NCBI GenBank assembly: GCA_025751475.1
Contig: JAOWLD010000001.1
Span: forward strand, 1,116,001 to 1,180,000
Length of the DNA: 64,000 nt
Source: Rhodobacteraceae bacterium XHP0102
Lineage (GTDB): Bacteria; Pseudomonadota; Alphaproteobacteria; Rhodobacterales; Rhodobacteraceae
Reading direction: 5' to 3'
Part shown: positions 44,980 through 55,104 of the stretch, in pieces
Position numbering within the stretch: the first letter of the stretch is position 1
Layout of the letters: the number at the start of each line of letters is the position of its first letter
Translations under genes and position numbers: made by a program
Notes under the pieces: model-generated
The model's database searches: none
What the model was told of the DNA's origin: nothing
The model's input: only the letters and a program-made list of their open reading frames with translations

Positions 44980-45492
44980 ATGACCCGTCTTCCCCGCACC
45001 CCAAAGTTTGCCTCTGTTGTCTGCGGCATTGCCCTTTGCGCCGCGCAAAGCGCCCTTGCGCAAGAAAGTGAAACTTTCGGCGCTTGGACGCGGATTTGCA
45101 CCACCGAAGGCGCGCAGCAATCCTGTTTGATTTCGCAGGTGCTTCAGGATGAAGAAGGCAATAATGTCGCGGAAGTGTCGATTGTCGATGTCGCCGATGG
45201 AGGGGAGACCGTGGCGGGGATCAGCATTGCCACCCCGCTTGATACGCTGCTTTTGCCAGGCGTGCGCTTTCAGGTGGATGCGTTTGACGAAAACCGACTG
45301 CCCTTCAATTTCTGCCAGCCTGGGGGCTGCGTGGTGCAAATCGGTTTGACACAAGAGAATATTGATATCTTCAGCGCCGCCACAGCCGCCGCTATCACCA
45401 TCGTGCCGATTGCAGCACCAGATGTGGAGGTGCCTCTCAGCCTGTCCTTTGAGGGGTTCGCAGATGCCTATGCGAGCCTGCAAGCCGAGTAA
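44980..45492 (+). CDS. Invasion-associated locus B (IalB)-family periplasmic protein
   Basis: A 170-residue secreted protein with a signal peptide (residues ~1-28, ending SALA-QE). The mature part begins ETFGAWTRICTT and has paired cysteines (RIC, QSCLIS, FNFCQPGGCVVQ), the IalB pattern. The family was first linked to host-cell entry in Bartonella, but it is widespread in free-living alphaproteobacteria, where the role is unknown. GAGGAT precedes the ATG at 44980. Confidence 0.87.
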   Translation: MTRLPRTPKFASVVCGIALCAAQSALAQESETFGAWTRICTTEGAQQSCLISQVLQDEEGNNVAEVSIVDVADGGETVAGISIATPLDTLLLPGVRFQVDAFDENRLPFNFCQPGGCVVQIGLTQENIDIFSAATAAAITIVPIAAPDVEVPLSLSFEGFADAYASLQAE

Positions 45493-45535
45493 CCCCAAGC
45501 GCATAAGCCACGGCGAAAGGCAGCGCCGCCAAAGA

Positions 45536-46747
45536 TCAGGGCGCTGCCTTTAGGGCCAAAACCGCATTCAATCCGCCAAAGGCAAAGGCGTTGGTCAAAA
45601 CCGCGCTGACCTTGGCCGTTCGCGCCTCGTTCGGGACAACATCCAAGGCACATTCGGGGTCAGGCTCCTCATAGCCGATGGTCGGCGCAATCACCCCATC
45701 GCGCAGCGCCATGATACAGGCCAAAACCTCGACCGCGCCCGTGCCGCCGATCAAATGCCCGTGCATCGATTTGGTGGAGGAAATCATCAGATCATCGGCA
45801 TGATGGCCAAATACATCGGCCACCGCGGCACATTCCACCTTGTCATTGGCCGCCGTGCCCGTGCCATGCGCGTTGATATAGCAAATATCTTCGGGGTTCA
45901 GCCGCGCGTCTTTCAGCGCGCCTGAAATTGCACGCCCCGCCCCCTGTTTCGAAGGCATGACGATATCCGCCGCATCGGATGTCATCGCAAAGCCTGCCAC
46001 TTCGGCCAGAATATCGGCGCCGCGCTTTTTGGCGTGATCATATTCCTCGAACACAAAAACCGCCGCACCTTCGCCTTGAACCATTCCGTTGCGATTGGCC
46101 GAAAACGGGCGGCAGCCATCTTTGGACATGACGCGCAAGCCTTCCCATGCCTTGACCCCGCCAAAGGACAGCATCGCCTCGGATCCGCCTGTCACCATCA
46201 CATCGCAGGCCCCGCCACGGATCAACTGAAACGCCAACCCCATCGCGTGGTTTGACGAAGCGCAGGCCGTGGCCACCGAAAAAGATGGTCCCTTGAGGTT
46301 CCATTCCATCGACACATGGCTGGCGGCGGCATTGTTCATCAGCTTGGGCACCACGAAAGGATGGACACGGTTTTTGCCCTCCTCATAGACGGTGCGGTAA
46401 TTTTCGTCCCATGTGTTCACACCCCCTCCCGCCGTGCCCAAAACAACGCCCGCGCGCGTGGCCGCCTCGCCACTGAAGGCGAGACCCGAATGATCAAGCG
46501 CTTGATGCGCCGCGATCAGGGTGAATTGCGTAAAGCGATCATAAAGCGCGATTTGCTGGCGGTTGAACAGCGCCTCGGGGTCATAGCCCGTCACCTGTGC
46601 GCCGATTTTAACCGACAGCCTGTCCACATCGCGCAGGTCAAGCGGGCCGATGCCGCATTTACCCTCACGCATCGCGGCCAAGGTGGTGGGCACATCATGC
46701 CCCAAGGCATTGATTGTGCCCTGCCCCGTGATGACAACGCGCCTCAT
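45536..46747 (-). CDS. Beta-ketoacyl-ACP synthase, FabF-like
   Basis: A 403-residue condensing enzyme. The catalytic triad is Cys in VATACASSNHAMG (near residue 160), His in NAHGTGTAANDK (near 293) and His in KSMHGHLIGG (near 328). Its start overlaps the stop of a dedicated acyl carrier protein gene by 4 bases, and that gene follows lpxD. So it probably makes a special acyl chain for the envelope rather than serving bulk fatty acid synthesis. Confidence 0.9.
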   Translation of the reverse strand: MRRVVITGQGTINALGHDVPTTLAAMREGKCGIGPLDLRDVDRLSVKIGAQVTGYDPEALFNRQQIALYDRFTQFTLIAAHQALDHSGLAFSGEAATRAGVVLGTAGGGVNTWDENYRTVYEEGKNRVHPFVVPKLMNNAAASHVSMEWNLKGPSFSVATACASSNHAMGLAFQLIRGGACDVMVTGGSEAMLSFGGVKAWEGLRVMSKDGCRPFSANRNGMVQGEGAAVFVFEEYDHAKKRGADILAEVAGFAMTSDAADIVMPSKQGAGRAISGALKDARLNPEDICYINAHGTGTAANDKVECAAVADVFGHHADDLMISSTKSMHGHLIGGTGAVEVLACIMALRDGVIAPTIGYEEPDPECALDVVPNEARTAKVSAVLTNAFAFGGLNAVLALKAAP

Positions 46748-47010
46748 CCGCGCTGCTCGGCCACGAGTTTTTCCACCGCCGCCACAATCGCCGCGACCGA
46801 GGAGATATCGAAATCGCTTTTCTCAGGCTCATTGGCGTTGAACGGCACTTGGATGTCGAACGCCTCCTCGATGGCGAAAATTGATTCCACCAACCCCAGA
46901 GAGTCGATTCCCAAATCCTCCAGCGTCTTGTCTAGGGATACATCGCCTGGTTCCAATACGGCCTGTTCTGCAATGATCTCGATGATCCGCTCAGAGATAG
47001 AATCAGACAT
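46744..47010 (-). CDS. Acyl carrier protein, specialised copy
   Basis: An 88-residue ACP. The phosphopantetheine serine lies in LGIDSLGLVESIFAIEEAF near residue 37. Compared with housekeeping ACP (~77 residues, usually next to fabF/fabG), this one is longer and moderately resembles the AcpXL type, which carries hydroxy or very long acyl chains for lipid A. It is between lpxD and a ketoacyl synthase gene. Confidence 0.88.
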   Translation of the reverse strand: MSDSISERIIEIIAEQAVLEPGDVSLDKTLEDLGIDSLGLVESIFAIEEAFDIQVPFNANEPEKSDFDISSVAAIVAAVEKLVAEQRG

Positions 47011-47053
47011 GACATTTCGCCTCCATCAGCACACAAGGACCCCGCGCCGTGGC

Positions 47054-48145
47054 TTAGGTGTCTGTGTTGTTTACCTTTTTTTCCAATGCGGCCACCGTTT
47101 TTGCCAAACGCGGAAGCCGCCTCTGTGCCTTATACATCTCGATATGTGTCTCCATTTTGACAGCGGGGCTGCCCATGACCATGCGGCCAGAGGGAAGACT
47201 GGAATAGATTTTCGTGGCCCCTGCTGCCACCACATCCGATCCGATCTCGATATTGTCCGACACGCCGCATTGGCCGCCAAGCACAACGCGATCCCCAACA
47301 ATACACGATCCCGCAAAGCCCACTTGGCCACACAGCAGGCAATCACGCCCGATGCGGCAATTATGGCCGATATGAACCAGATTGTCGATTTTGGTGCCTG
47401 ATCCGATCTCGGTATTGGCGACCGTGCCGCGATCAATCGCGGCCCCTGAGCCGATCTCAACATCGTCACCAATCACCACACGGCCGAGCGAGTGAATGCG
47501 CGCCCAAGATTGCGGTGCCTGCGCCGCGTCCGATTTGCCTAGGGTTTGACGGGCCACTTCGACTTGGCTTTTCTCCGGCGTCACAAAGGAAAACCCATCC
47601 CCCCCGATGACCGCATTGGGTTGGATGATCACCCGATCCCCAATGGTGACATCATGGGCGATGCGCACGCCTGCATGGATCAGGGCATCTGCGCCGATCT
47701 CGCTGCGTTCTGCGATGCTGACGTGCGGGGCGATACGGGCACGCGGGCCGATGCGCACGCCTGCCCCGATCACCACAAAGGGACCAATGGCCGCGTTTGC
47801 GCCAATTTCCGCCTGCGGATCAATCACCGCTGTTGGATGAATTCCAGGCGCAATCTGCGGCCCCTGATCCATAAGCGAAGTGACACCTGCCATGGCATAA
47901 CGCGGGCGGGCAATCAAAATCGCGGCCTTCAGGCCAAGCGCGCGCCAATCCGTGCCTTCGGCCAGAATGGCCGCCTCCGCCGCCCCCTGCGCCAAATCGG
48001 GCAGGTATTTCTCCGACATGGCCAAGGCCAGATGATCCGCCGCGGCGGTGGCAGGTTCGGACAGGCGGGCGATTGACATCTCAATCGCGCCTTCTGCACG
48101 CGCGCCCAATTCCTTGGCGATCTGCGCGATCGTATATCCAGACAT
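47054..48145 (-). CDS. lpxD: UDP-3-O-acylglucosamine N-acyltransferase LpxD
   Basis: A 363-residue acyltransferase of lipid A synthesis. Residues ~1-100 form the uridine-binding domain, a hexapeptide beta-helix runs from ~105 to ~320 with the catalytic His in [11 protein letters not shown] near residue 253, and a short C-terminal helix follows. The ATG at 48145 is chosen; upstream in-frame sequence has no start with a binding site. Unlike many relatives it lies away from fabZ-lpxA, coupled instead to an ACP and a ketoacyl synthase. Confidence 0.9.
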   Translation of the reverse strand: MSGYTIAQIAKELGARAEGAIEMSIARLSEPATAAADHLALAMSEKYLPDLAQGAAEAAILAEGTDWRALGLKAAILIARPRYAMAGVTSLMDQGPQIAPGIHPTAVIDPQAEIGANAAIGPFVVIGAGVRIGPRARIAPHVSIAERSEIGADALIHAGVRIAHDVTIGDRVIIQPNAVIGGDGFSFVTPEKSQVEVARQTLGKSDAAQAPQSWARIHSLGRVVIGDDVEIGSGAAIDRGTVANTEIGSGTKIDNLVHIGHNCRIGRDCLLCGQVGFAGSCIVGDRVVLGGQCGVSDNIEIGSDVVAAGATKIYSSLPSGRMVMGSPAVKMETHIEMYKAQRRLPRLAKTVAALEKKVNNTDT

Positions 48146-48183
48146 CACTCCGCGCCTCTTGTTATTGTGCACTGTGTCAGGCT

Positions 48184-49911
48184 TTAACTGGAGATATCGC
48201 GCACGGAAACCCCTGCCGCCTCTAGGGCCTGCCACAAATCACCATTGCGCCCATAAATATCACCACGATGCTGCAAGCGCCCCTGCGCATCCACAAAAGA
48301 GGTCCAATAGACCAAATGCACGGGCACAGGTGTCTCTAGCCGCACGGTCGTTTCGCGCTCTGTGGCCAGAATGCGGGCGAAATATCCCTCGGGGTCTTCG
48401 ACTTGCGGGGCCAACAGATGATAGGCAAAATCGAATGGATCCTGTAGACGCACGCAGCCGTGGCTATAGGCCCGCGTCTCGCGTGCAAACAGGTTTTTCG
48501 CGGGCGTGTCGTGCAAATAGATGTTCCACGGGTTTGGGAACATGAATTTCACCAATCCCAAGGCATTGTCGCGCGCAGGCGCCTGACGCAATGTATAGGG
48601 GAAGCTGCGATCGGTATATTGCGTAAAATCGACCAAGGCGCGGTCCACAATCTGACCGCCGCGCCACAATTCCAACTGGCTTTGCGCAGTCGGGTCTTGC
48701 TGCATTTGGGGCAGATATTCGCGGATCGTGATAGAGCGTGGCACGGTCCAACTGGGGTTGATCACCATATATTCCATCACATCTGAAAATTCGGGCGTGT
48801 GGCGCCGCGGATCAGGATGCCCCACCACGGAACGGGTCGAGAATGTCACGATGTCATTATCTACCACCGTTGCGTGAAAATCAGGGATATTCACCAGAAT
48901 GTGGCGCGCGCCGCGCTCGATATTCATCCAGCGCTGTCGCTCTAGCCCCAAAATCACGTCACGCAGGCGTGACGTGGCATCGACATTGAGGGCGGCCAGC
49001 GTGTTTGGCCCTGCAATCCCGTCTTGGGTTAATCCATGATCGGCCTGAAATTGCATCACGGCGGCCAAGGTCGTCGCGTCAAACACCGCGCTGTCTTGCG
49101 CGACATCTTCTCGGGTTTGGCTCGCATTCTCCACCACCTCACGCGCAGGTTCAGATGACGGGACAGGCCGCGCCACGGGGGGCAGATATCCCATCGCGCG
49201 CAGGCGGTGCTGCAAGGCCTGAACATCTTCGCCCTGATCACCCAGTTCCAGACGCGCGGCCGCAACGGGCGCGCCCCACCCGCCATCGGCCACGATCCGC
49301 TCCAACGCGAACATGGCCTGTTGCAGCTGCGCATATTGTGGATGCTGTGGCGCAAGGTTTTGCAAATATATCATGGGGTTGTCTGCTGACGCGAACCCAT
49401 CCAAAAGCGCTTGGCTGCTTTGGCGCGGTGCGGTTTTATAAATATCCTCGGCCAGTTCAGACGGCTCCAAAACGCCCGCGTTCAGGTCTTGCGCATAGGC
49501 CAGAAAAACACGTGCCGCGTTTATTTCGCTGATCATCGTCAATTCTGTGTCGAACTGCGCCCGCAGGGCATCAACGCCGTATTCCCCGACAGGCAGCGCA
49601 TGGTCGCCCGCCTCTGCCAACGCCTGCAACAGCACTGCGCGGCGTGCCGCAAAGACCTCCCCCGCGCCCGTCCAGATCGGGGCGAAATCGCGATTGGCGT
49701 AAAATTCAAAAATATCAGGATGTTCAGCCATCAATGCCGCCGCCCGTTCGCGCGCGGCGATCTCCTGCCAAAAGGCAGCACTTTGCTGAGAAGCGGCGAC
49801 CGTGCTTTGCGCATCGGCTGTTTGGGGGGGGAAGAGCGCAACACCGCCGATCATCGCCAAAAATGCGACCGCAGCAGGCGCTTGCCTCACGTCTCGTCTT
49901 AAAATCGCCAC
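48184..49911 (-). CDS. L,D-transpeptidase (LdtD/YcbB-like) with peptidoglycan-binding domain
   Basis: A 575-residue secreted enzyme. A signal-anchor helix lies at residues ~10-35. A helical N-region follows, then a PG_binding_1 repeat ([23 protein letters not shown]; near residue 223). The catalytic YkuD domain ends in [11 protein letters not shown] with the nucleophile Cys. It forms 3-3 cross-links in peptidoglycan. The GTG at 49911 is preceded by GGGG; a TTG at 49923 is the longer alternative. It runs towards lpxD and is divergent from a MepK-like gene. Confidence 0.9.
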   Translation of the reverse strand: MAILRRDVRQAPAAVAFLAMIGGVALFPPQTADAQSTVAASQQSAAFWQEIAARERAAALMAEHPDIFEFYANRDFAPIWTGAGEVFAARRAVLLQALAEAGDHALPVGEYGVDALRAQFDTELTMISEINAARVFLAYAQDLNAGVLEPSELAEDIYKTAPRQSSQALLDGFASADNPMIYLQNLAPQHPQYAQLQQAMFALERIVADGGWGAPVAAARLELGDQGEDVQALQHRLRAMGYLPPVARPVPSSEPAREVVENASQTREDVAQDSAVFDATTLAAVMQFQADHGLTQDGIAGPNTLAALNVDATSRLRDVILGLERQRWMNIERGARHILVNIPDFHATVVDNDIVTFSTRSVVGHPDPRRHTPEFSDVMEYMVINPSWTVPRSITIREYLPQMQQDPTAQSQLELWRGGQIVDRALVDFTQYTDRSFPYTLRQAPARDNALGLVKFMFPNPWNIYLHDTPAKNLFARETRAYSHGCVRLQDPFDFAYHLLAPQVEDPEGYFARILATERETTVRLETPVPVHLVYWTSFVDAQGRLQHRGDIYGRNGDLWQALEAAGVSVRDISS

Positions 49912-50343
49912 AAAATACCCCAATGATCAAACGCGTTTGCCCCAAATATGCGGATAATCCCCGATCCCGTCTATCAGGAATTCAACAGGGGACACGCCAT
50001 TTTGACGAACGATGTGGCAATGCAACAATTCATCCAAAGCGGTGGACCCTGATGACACGGCAAGACCCTGCTGCGTCCATTTCTATGGCCGCCCCATCAA
50101 CATTGGTGAATTTGGACGCAAAATTAAAACAAATCAGATGTTTGCGTGGATGGGCAAATTTCCGCCGAATCTGATGGGGGTCATCGAAATTGATTAAAAA
50201 ATCCTTTCACAATCGTTTCATCTGTGTCACATTTTGTGAAAGAACGTGCGTATAAAAACCGCCCGCTGCCAGAACACGCCGATTGAGGTCGGCTCAGGGA
50301 CAGAGGCACCCGTAGTGAGTGTTGGGGTAAACAGGGCAAAAGC
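49912..50343. other. 432-base divergent intergenic region
   Basis: Between the transpeptidase and MepK-like genes. The right half is AT-rich and holds the inverted repeat at 50204-50242 and a TATAAA at 50251. No convincing open frame or structured RNA was seen. Confidence 0.6.
50204..50242. repeat. Perfect 9-base inverted repeat upstream of the MepK-like gene
   Basis: CTTTCACAA (50204-50212) and TTGTGAAAG (50234-50242), arms 21 bases apart, near a TATAAA 9 bases downstream. The layout suits two half-sites for a dimeric regulator. Confidence 0.6.
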
Positions 50344-50910
50344 ATGGGGACCGAAATGACAATGATGAGCCGCAGAGGCCTTCTTCGTGCATTCGCCGCG
50401 ACCGCAGTCGCGGCTGCACCCGTTTCCGCGAATGCCTTCGGGATTTTGCGCGGCGCGGGTGATTTTCGCAAATTGCGGATGCACAATGGGCGCACAGGTG
50501 AAACGCTGGACATGATCTACTGGATTGATGGCGATTATATTCGCCCTGCAATCGAGGAAATCAGCTTCTTTATGCGTGACTGGCGCCGCAACGAGGTGCA
50601 CGCCATTGATCCGCGCGCGATTGATATCATGGCGGCAACGCATAATCTGTTGGACACCAACGAACCTTACACGCTGCTGTCGGGGTATCGCGCGCCCGAA
50701 ACCAATGCAATGCTGCGCAGCCGCTCCTCTGGTGTGGCGCGCAACTCGTTGCATATGTTGGGTGAGGCCGCTGATTTGCGCCTCTCTTCGCGCAGTGTCA
50801 GCCAAATTGCCCGTGCCGCAGAAAGCTGCAATGCAGGTGGTGTGGGGCGGTATTCGCGCTCCAATTTCGTGCATATGGATTGCGGGGATGTGCGCCATTG
50901 GGGCGGTTAA
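50344..50910 (+). CDS. DUF882/M15-family murein endopeptidase, MepK/YcbK-like
   Basis: A 188-residue protein with a twin-arginine-type N-terminus (SRRGLLRAFAATAVAAAP), suggesting Tat export. The metal site is seen in SLHMLGEAADLR (His and Asp) near residue 138 and FVHMDCG (His) near 178. In Escherichia coli the neighbouring gene pair ycbB-ycbK encodes the 3-3 cross-linking LdtD and the 3-3-cleaving MepK. Here the same two functions lie back to back. Confidence 0.88.
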   Translation: MGTEMTMMSRRGLLRAFAATAVAAAPVSANAFGILRGAGDFRKLRMHNGRTGETLDMIYWIDGDYIRPAIEEISFFMRDWRRNEVHAIDPRAIDIMAATHNLLDTNEPYTLLSGYRAPETNAMLRSRSSGVARNSLHMLGEAADLRLSSRSVSQIARAAESCNAGGVGRYSRSNFVHMDCGDVRHWGG

Positions 50911-50942
50911 ACCCGCGCGCACTGGCATAATTATCTGAAATG

Positions 50943-50969
50943 GGCGGCCTTTGGAGGTCGCCTTTTTTT
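50943..50969 (+). terminator. Terminator after the MepK-like gene
   Basis: GGCGGCC and GGTCGCC arms (one G-U) with a short loop, followed by seven T. Confidence 0.82.
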
Positions 50970-51116
50970 GTCCCGAGCGCGGCGCAGCACGGCCAGACCG
51001 CAAGGGGGGCAAATCGGCATTTGGGCACGGGTTTTTTAGGGGGCCAGACTGGATAATTCTGGGCGCAAACCCACATATGCGAGGCAAGCCGCAAAACAAA
51101 TCCCGAGGCACTTATC

Positions 51117-51560
51117 ATGCGCAGATATGAAAAATCAGCCGAGGCCATCGCAGCCCTCACCCCTGAGCAATATTACGTCACCCAAGAAAACGGCACAGAG
51201 CGGCCCTTTACGGGTGCCTATACCGATCTCGAAGAGCGCGGGATTTATGTCGATGTCGTATCCGGGGAGCCGCTGTTTTTATCCAGTGATAAATTTCATT
51301 CGGGCTGTGGATGGCCCTCGTTCACCAAGCCCGTGGCCGAAGACATGATCACGGAACGGCGCGACCTCAGCCACGGGATGGTGCGGGTGGAGGTGCGCTC
51401 GAAATTTGCCGACAGCCATTTGGGCCATGTGTTTCCCGATGGACCGCGTGATCGCGGGGGCTTGCGTTACTGCATCAATTCCGCCTCTTTGCGTTTCATT
51501 CCCGAGGCCGATATGGCGGCCGAAGGCTATGGTGATTTCTTGGACAAATTGGAGGGCTAG
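51117..51560 (+). CDS. msrB: Peptide-methionine (R)-S-oxide reductase
   Basis: A 147-residue reductase of oxidised methionine. [13 protein letters not shown] near residue 62 and the catalytic Cys in [11 protein letters not shown] near 118 are conserved. The first zinc CxxC is replaced by residues VDVV in [13 protein letters not shown], so this is the zinc-free type. It is 3 bases upstream of msrA. Confidence 0.94.
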   Translation: MRRYEKSAEAIAALTPEQYYVTQENGTERPFTGAYTDLEERGIYVDVVSGEPLFLSSDKFHSGCGWPSFTKPVAEDMITERRDLSHGMVRVEVRSKFADSHLGHVFPDGPRDRGGLRYCINSASLRFIPEADMAAEGYGDFLDKLEG

Positions 51561-51563
51561 GCA

Positions 51564-52076
51564 ATGGCGCAGGAACGCGCGGTTCTCGCGGGCGGATGTT
51601 TTTGGGGGATGCAACAATTGATCCGCCGTAAGGATGGGGTTTTGGCCACACGGGTCGGATATTCAGGGGGCGATGTGGCCCATGCGACCTATCGCAATCA
51701 CGGCACCCACGCGGAGGCCATCGAGATTTTCTTTGATCCCGCGCGGCTCAGTTTCCGAAGCTTGCTGGAATTTTTCTTTCAAATTCATGATCCCACCACC
51801 CTGAACAGACAAGGCAATGACATCGGCACCTCTTATCGCTCCGCGATCTTTTATGTGGATGCAGCGCAGCGCGACACCGCGCTTGACGTGATAGCCGATA
51901 TCGAAGCCTCTGGCATTTGGCCGGGCAAAGTGGTGACTGAGCTTGCCCCCGTTGGCCCCTTCTGGGAAGCCGAGCCAGAACATCAAGATTATCTCGAACG
52001 GCTGCCCAACGGGTATACCTGCCATTTCCCGCGCCCCGATTGGGTGTTGCCAAAGCGGCAAGAGAAATTGGGGTGA
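51564..52076 (+). CDS. msrA: Peptide-methionine (S)-S-oxide reductase
   Basis: A 170-residue partner of MsrB for the other sulfoxide isomer. The catalytic Cys lies in GGCFWGMQQ near residue 12, followed by TRVGYSGGD. Second gene of the msrBA operon. Confidence 0.95.
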   Translation: MAQERAVLAGGCFWGMQQLIRRKDGVLATRVGYSGGDVAHATYRNHGTHAEAIEIFFDPARLSFRSLLEFFFQIHDPTTLNRQGNDIGTSYRSAIFYVDAAQRDTALDVIADIEASGIWPGKVVTELAPVGPFWEAEPEHQDYLERLPNGYTCHFPRPDWVLPKRQEKLG

Positions 52077-52108
52077 CCCTCACCGCGCTGCGGCTTTAGG
52101 GGATTGAG

Positions 52109-52175
52109 GGCGCGCGGCTGCGCGGGGTCTTCTGCGCAGGGTCTGCTGCGCCGCGCGCCTATTATTTCTTTTTCG
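52109..52175 (+). terminator. Terminator-like long hairpin after msrA
   Basis: Arms GGCGCGCGGC (52109-52118) and GCCGCGCGCC (52150-52159), with inner TGCGC/GCGCA pairing, followed by a T-rich stretch. Confidence 0.7.
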
Positions 52176-52280
52176 ATGTTAACTGCCCCATTTGGTCGTA
52201 TCACCCCGCGCGACGCAATGCGGATGGCACTGCGCGTGGTCAGGCATCGGATACCACCGCCCTTCCATGCCGTGGCAGCG

Positions 52281-54425
52281 TCAAAAATCCTCCCAAACGG
52301 GGCTGGCGGCCAGGGCCGCGCGTTGTGCGGCGGGCGGGCGGAAGGTGGTTTCGATGCGGGCTGCATCATCGATGCCCTCTTTGGGGTTTGCGGGTGAATC
52401 GCGCACCTGGGGCGCAGCGGGGGCCATCCCATCACCGCCTTGCAACAAGGCAGTGCGCGCGGCTTGACCCCAATCCTCCGACAGGGCCGCGCGCTTGGCA
52501 TCCGTGCCCGCGTGAGCGGCGCGTGCATCCCCCCGCGCGGACTGCAGAGGTTGGGGCTGTGCAGCGCGCCCCTGTCCAATCACCCCGCCCAAGCGGGCCT
52601 TGTCGTGATCATCCAAATGAAACCCGTTCAAGGCTTTGATCAGATCCTCGGCCCGCGCCAATAAGGTCGCAGCGGCGGCGGTGCTTTCTTCGGCAATTGC
52701 GGCGTTTTGTTGAGTGACTTGGTCCAATGTATTGACCCCCGTGGTCACCTCATCGAGACCAATCGCCTGCTCACTGGCCGCAGAAGCGATTTCACTGGCG
52801 AGGCTGGAGGCTTCTTGCGCGGTCTGCAAAATATCGTCCAAGGTGCTGCCCGAGCGTTTGACCAACTCCGACCCCGTTTCGACCTGCGCGCTGCTTTCCG
52901 AAATCAAATGACGGATTTCGCGCGCCGATTCTGAGGCGCGCTGCGCCAACAGTCGCACCTCTGAGGCAACCACGGTAAAGCCCCGTCCCGCCTCGCCCGC
53001 CCGCGCGGCCTCGACCCCCGCATTGAGGGCGAGCAGATTGGTTTGAAAGGCGATATCCTCGATCACTGTGATGATCCGTGTGATTTGGCCAGAACTCTCC
53101 TCGATACGTCCCATGGCCTCCATCGCCTCGCGCATCACATCGGCGCCCATTTCCGCCCGTTCGCGATTGGCGCGGCTGGCCTCTTTCGCGCGGCTGGCCC
53201 GTTCGGAGGTGCTGCGCACGCTTTCGGTCAGCTCGTTCAGCGCGGCGGAAGATTGCTCCAATGTGGCGGCTTGCGTCTCGGTGCGCCCGGAGAGGTCCTC
53301 GCTGGCTTTCGTGATTTCCTCAGAGCCACCGCGCACCGCTTGCGCCACAGCGTGGATCGCGCGCACAGTCTCGGCCAGGCGTGTCACCACCGCGTTGAAG
53401 CTTTGGCGCAGCTCCTCATAGTCTTTTGGAAAAGGCTGCTCCACGGTTGATGGGATATGGCTGCTCAAATCGCCATCCGCCAGCCGCTTAAGCCCCGCCG
53501 AGAGGCGCGTCATCGCCTCAGCCTGCTCCAGACGGTTGTTGTCCAGATTTGTTTGCAAGGTTTTCTGATGCTCCTCCGCCGCGCGCGCATCGCGCAACTT
53601 ATCACGGAAGGTGATCAGCGCACGGGCAATGGCGCCAATCGGATCATTGCGATCTTGCATCGAGATATCGACCGACAAATCCCCTCTGGACAGCGCAGTG
53701 ATGTCTTGGGCCAATCGCTCCAACGGGCGCAACAGCCGACCAATCGCAAGGAACCCCACGCCTGCTGTCAATGCCGAAATCATCAAAACAACCGCCAATG
53801 AAATCAGAACCTTGACATAGAGAACCTCTTGAAACGGGCCCCATGCCTGACCCACGAATAAAATCCCCGCAACCGCATCATTGGCGTCAATGATCGGGTA
53901 ATAATGGGTCAGATAGGGCAGGCCCAGAATATCGGCGCGGCCATGATAGGTTTCGCGGGCCATCATACTGGCATGAACGGCACCTGTATTGCCCAAAACC
54001 GTGCCAATGGCGCGCGTGCCATCCGCGCGGGTGATATTCGTGGCGATCCGCACGAATTCGTTTTGGGCCTCATCCCATTTAAAATAGGTCACATAGCCCT
54101 TGGTGACGGTCCCAACCTCATCGATCACCCATGTTGGAAAGGCATCAGGCGCCTCAACCCAATTCACCTGTGTGATACGATCTGTGCCCGCCTCCACCTC
54201 GATGGAAAACCCATCCGCGTGCACCGCCATCATGGTGGCGCTGACCCGCCCTGCGACACTGAGGCTGGCCTCCACATTTTCAAGCAAGGTGCGCCGCATA
54301 TTTTCAATCAAAGCAGCTGAAATCATAACGGTCGCGGTGGTCATCAGCACAAGCATTAACACGATCAACTTGGCCCGCAACGGGCGCCCCACCCAAACAC
54401 GATGGATAAATTGAGAATGAGCCAT
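52281..54425 (-). CDS. Transmembrane methyl-accepting chemotaxis protein with C-terminal WxxF tail
   Basis: A 714-residue receptor. First membrane helix ~17-40, a periplasmic Cache-like sensor domain (~45-190, with [21 protein letters not shown]), second helix ~200-222, HAMP ~223-275, then the signalling domain with the tip [17 protein letters not shown] near residue 470. It ends SPVWEDF, a WxxF tail that resembles the NWETF pentapeptide used to tether CheR and CheB, after a flexible linker. The ATG at 54425 is taken because an in-frame extension to 54632 is non-coding in character. Confidence 0.92.
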   Translation of the reverse strand: MAHSQFIHRVWVGRPLRAKLIVLMLVLMTTATVMISAALIENMRRTLLENVEASLSVAGRVSATMMAVHADGFSIEVEAGTDRITQVNWVEAPDAFPTWVIDEVGTVTKGYVTYFKWDEAQNEFVRIATNITRADGTRAIGTVLGNTGAVHASMMARETYHGRADILGLPYLTHYYPIIDANDAVAGILFVGQAWGPFQEVLYVKVLISLAVVLMISALTAGVGFLAIGRLLRPLERLAQDITALSRGDLSVDISMQDRNDPIGAIARALITFRDKLRDARAAEEHQKTLQTNLDNNRLEQAEAMTRLSAGLKRLADGDLSSHIPSTVEQPFPKDYEELRQSFNAVVTRLAETVRAIHAVAQAVRGGSEEITKASEDLSGRTETQAATLEQSSAALNELTESVRSTSERASRAKEASRANRERAEMGADVMREAMEAMGRIEESSGQITRIITVIEDIAFQTNLLALNAGVEAARAGEAGRGFTVVASEVRLLAQRASESAREIRHLISESSAQVETGSELVKRSGSTLDDILQTAQEASSLASEIASAASEQAIGLDEVTTGVNTLDQVTQQNAAIAEESTAAAATLLARAEDLIKALNGFHLDDHDKARLGGVIGQGRAAQPQPLQSARGDARAAHAGTDAKRAALSEDWGQAARTALLQGGDGMAPAAPQVRDSPANPKEGIDDAARIETTFRPPAAQRAALAASPVWEDF

Positions 54426-54555
54426 TGTCGCACGCCTCCTTGAGCGGGTCGTTGGTGTCAGGGCCTCGCCCAGAGCCGCCAAGGGTGGGGGCCTGTTTCT
54501 GGGTCTATTGCGCACAGCCATAGCGCCGAAGACGTGAAAAAACGGTTTATTCGGA

Positions 54556-55104
54556 TCAAAACAATTCCGCCTCCCCCGCACGGGGGGGGGCGGCGGTTGA
54601 ATGAAGGGCGGGATCAACCACCTCATCGCCAAGGAATTTCACTTGCGCACGGCCTGTTTGCGGGAAAAATCGCAATCGCCGCGCCCGCGTGCCGCCTAAG
54701 GATTCCGCCAGACAGGGAATGCCCTCATTGCGCAGAAATTCCAGTGCCGCCACGCCATTGTTGTGGCCAATATCAGGCAAGCCTTTGATCATTTTGGCCC
54801 CGCCAAACAGCTTGGCGCGGATGTTTGATTTCATCGCACCCTGTTTGAGCAGGGCGTTGAGCAATTGCTCCATCGCGGCGGCGGCAAAGCGGATGTCGCT
54901 GCTGTCGCCGCGCGCATTGGGCAAAAGGAAATGATTGATCCCGCCTAGGCCCTTTTGCGCATCGAACAGACAGGCCGCCACGCACGAACCAAGCACGGTC
55001 GACAAAACCACATCCGCCCGTTCGGAAATGGCAAACTCGCCTTGGATCACATGGATGACGGAGGGGCTTACGTGGCCCAAATCGCGCGCCGCGAAATGGC
55101 TCAT
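54556..55104 (-). CDS. cheD: Chemoreceptor glutamine deamidase
   Basis: A 182-residue CheD. The catalytic Cys/His pair is in [26 protein letters not shown] (near residues 40-62), and the conserved [22 protein letters not shown] follows. CheD deamidates receptors and helps CheY dephosphorylation in many bacteria. The start overlaps the cheB stop by 4 bases. Confidence 0.94.
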   Translation of the reverse strand: MSHFAARDLGHVSPSVIHVIQGEFAISERADVVLSTVLGSCVAACLFDAQKGLGGINHFLLPNARGDSSDIRFAAAAMEQLLNALLKQGAMKSNIRAKLFGGAKMIKGLPDIGHNNGVAALEFLRNEGIPCLAESLGGTRARRLRFFPQTGRAQVKFLGDEVVDPALHSTAAPPRAGEAELF

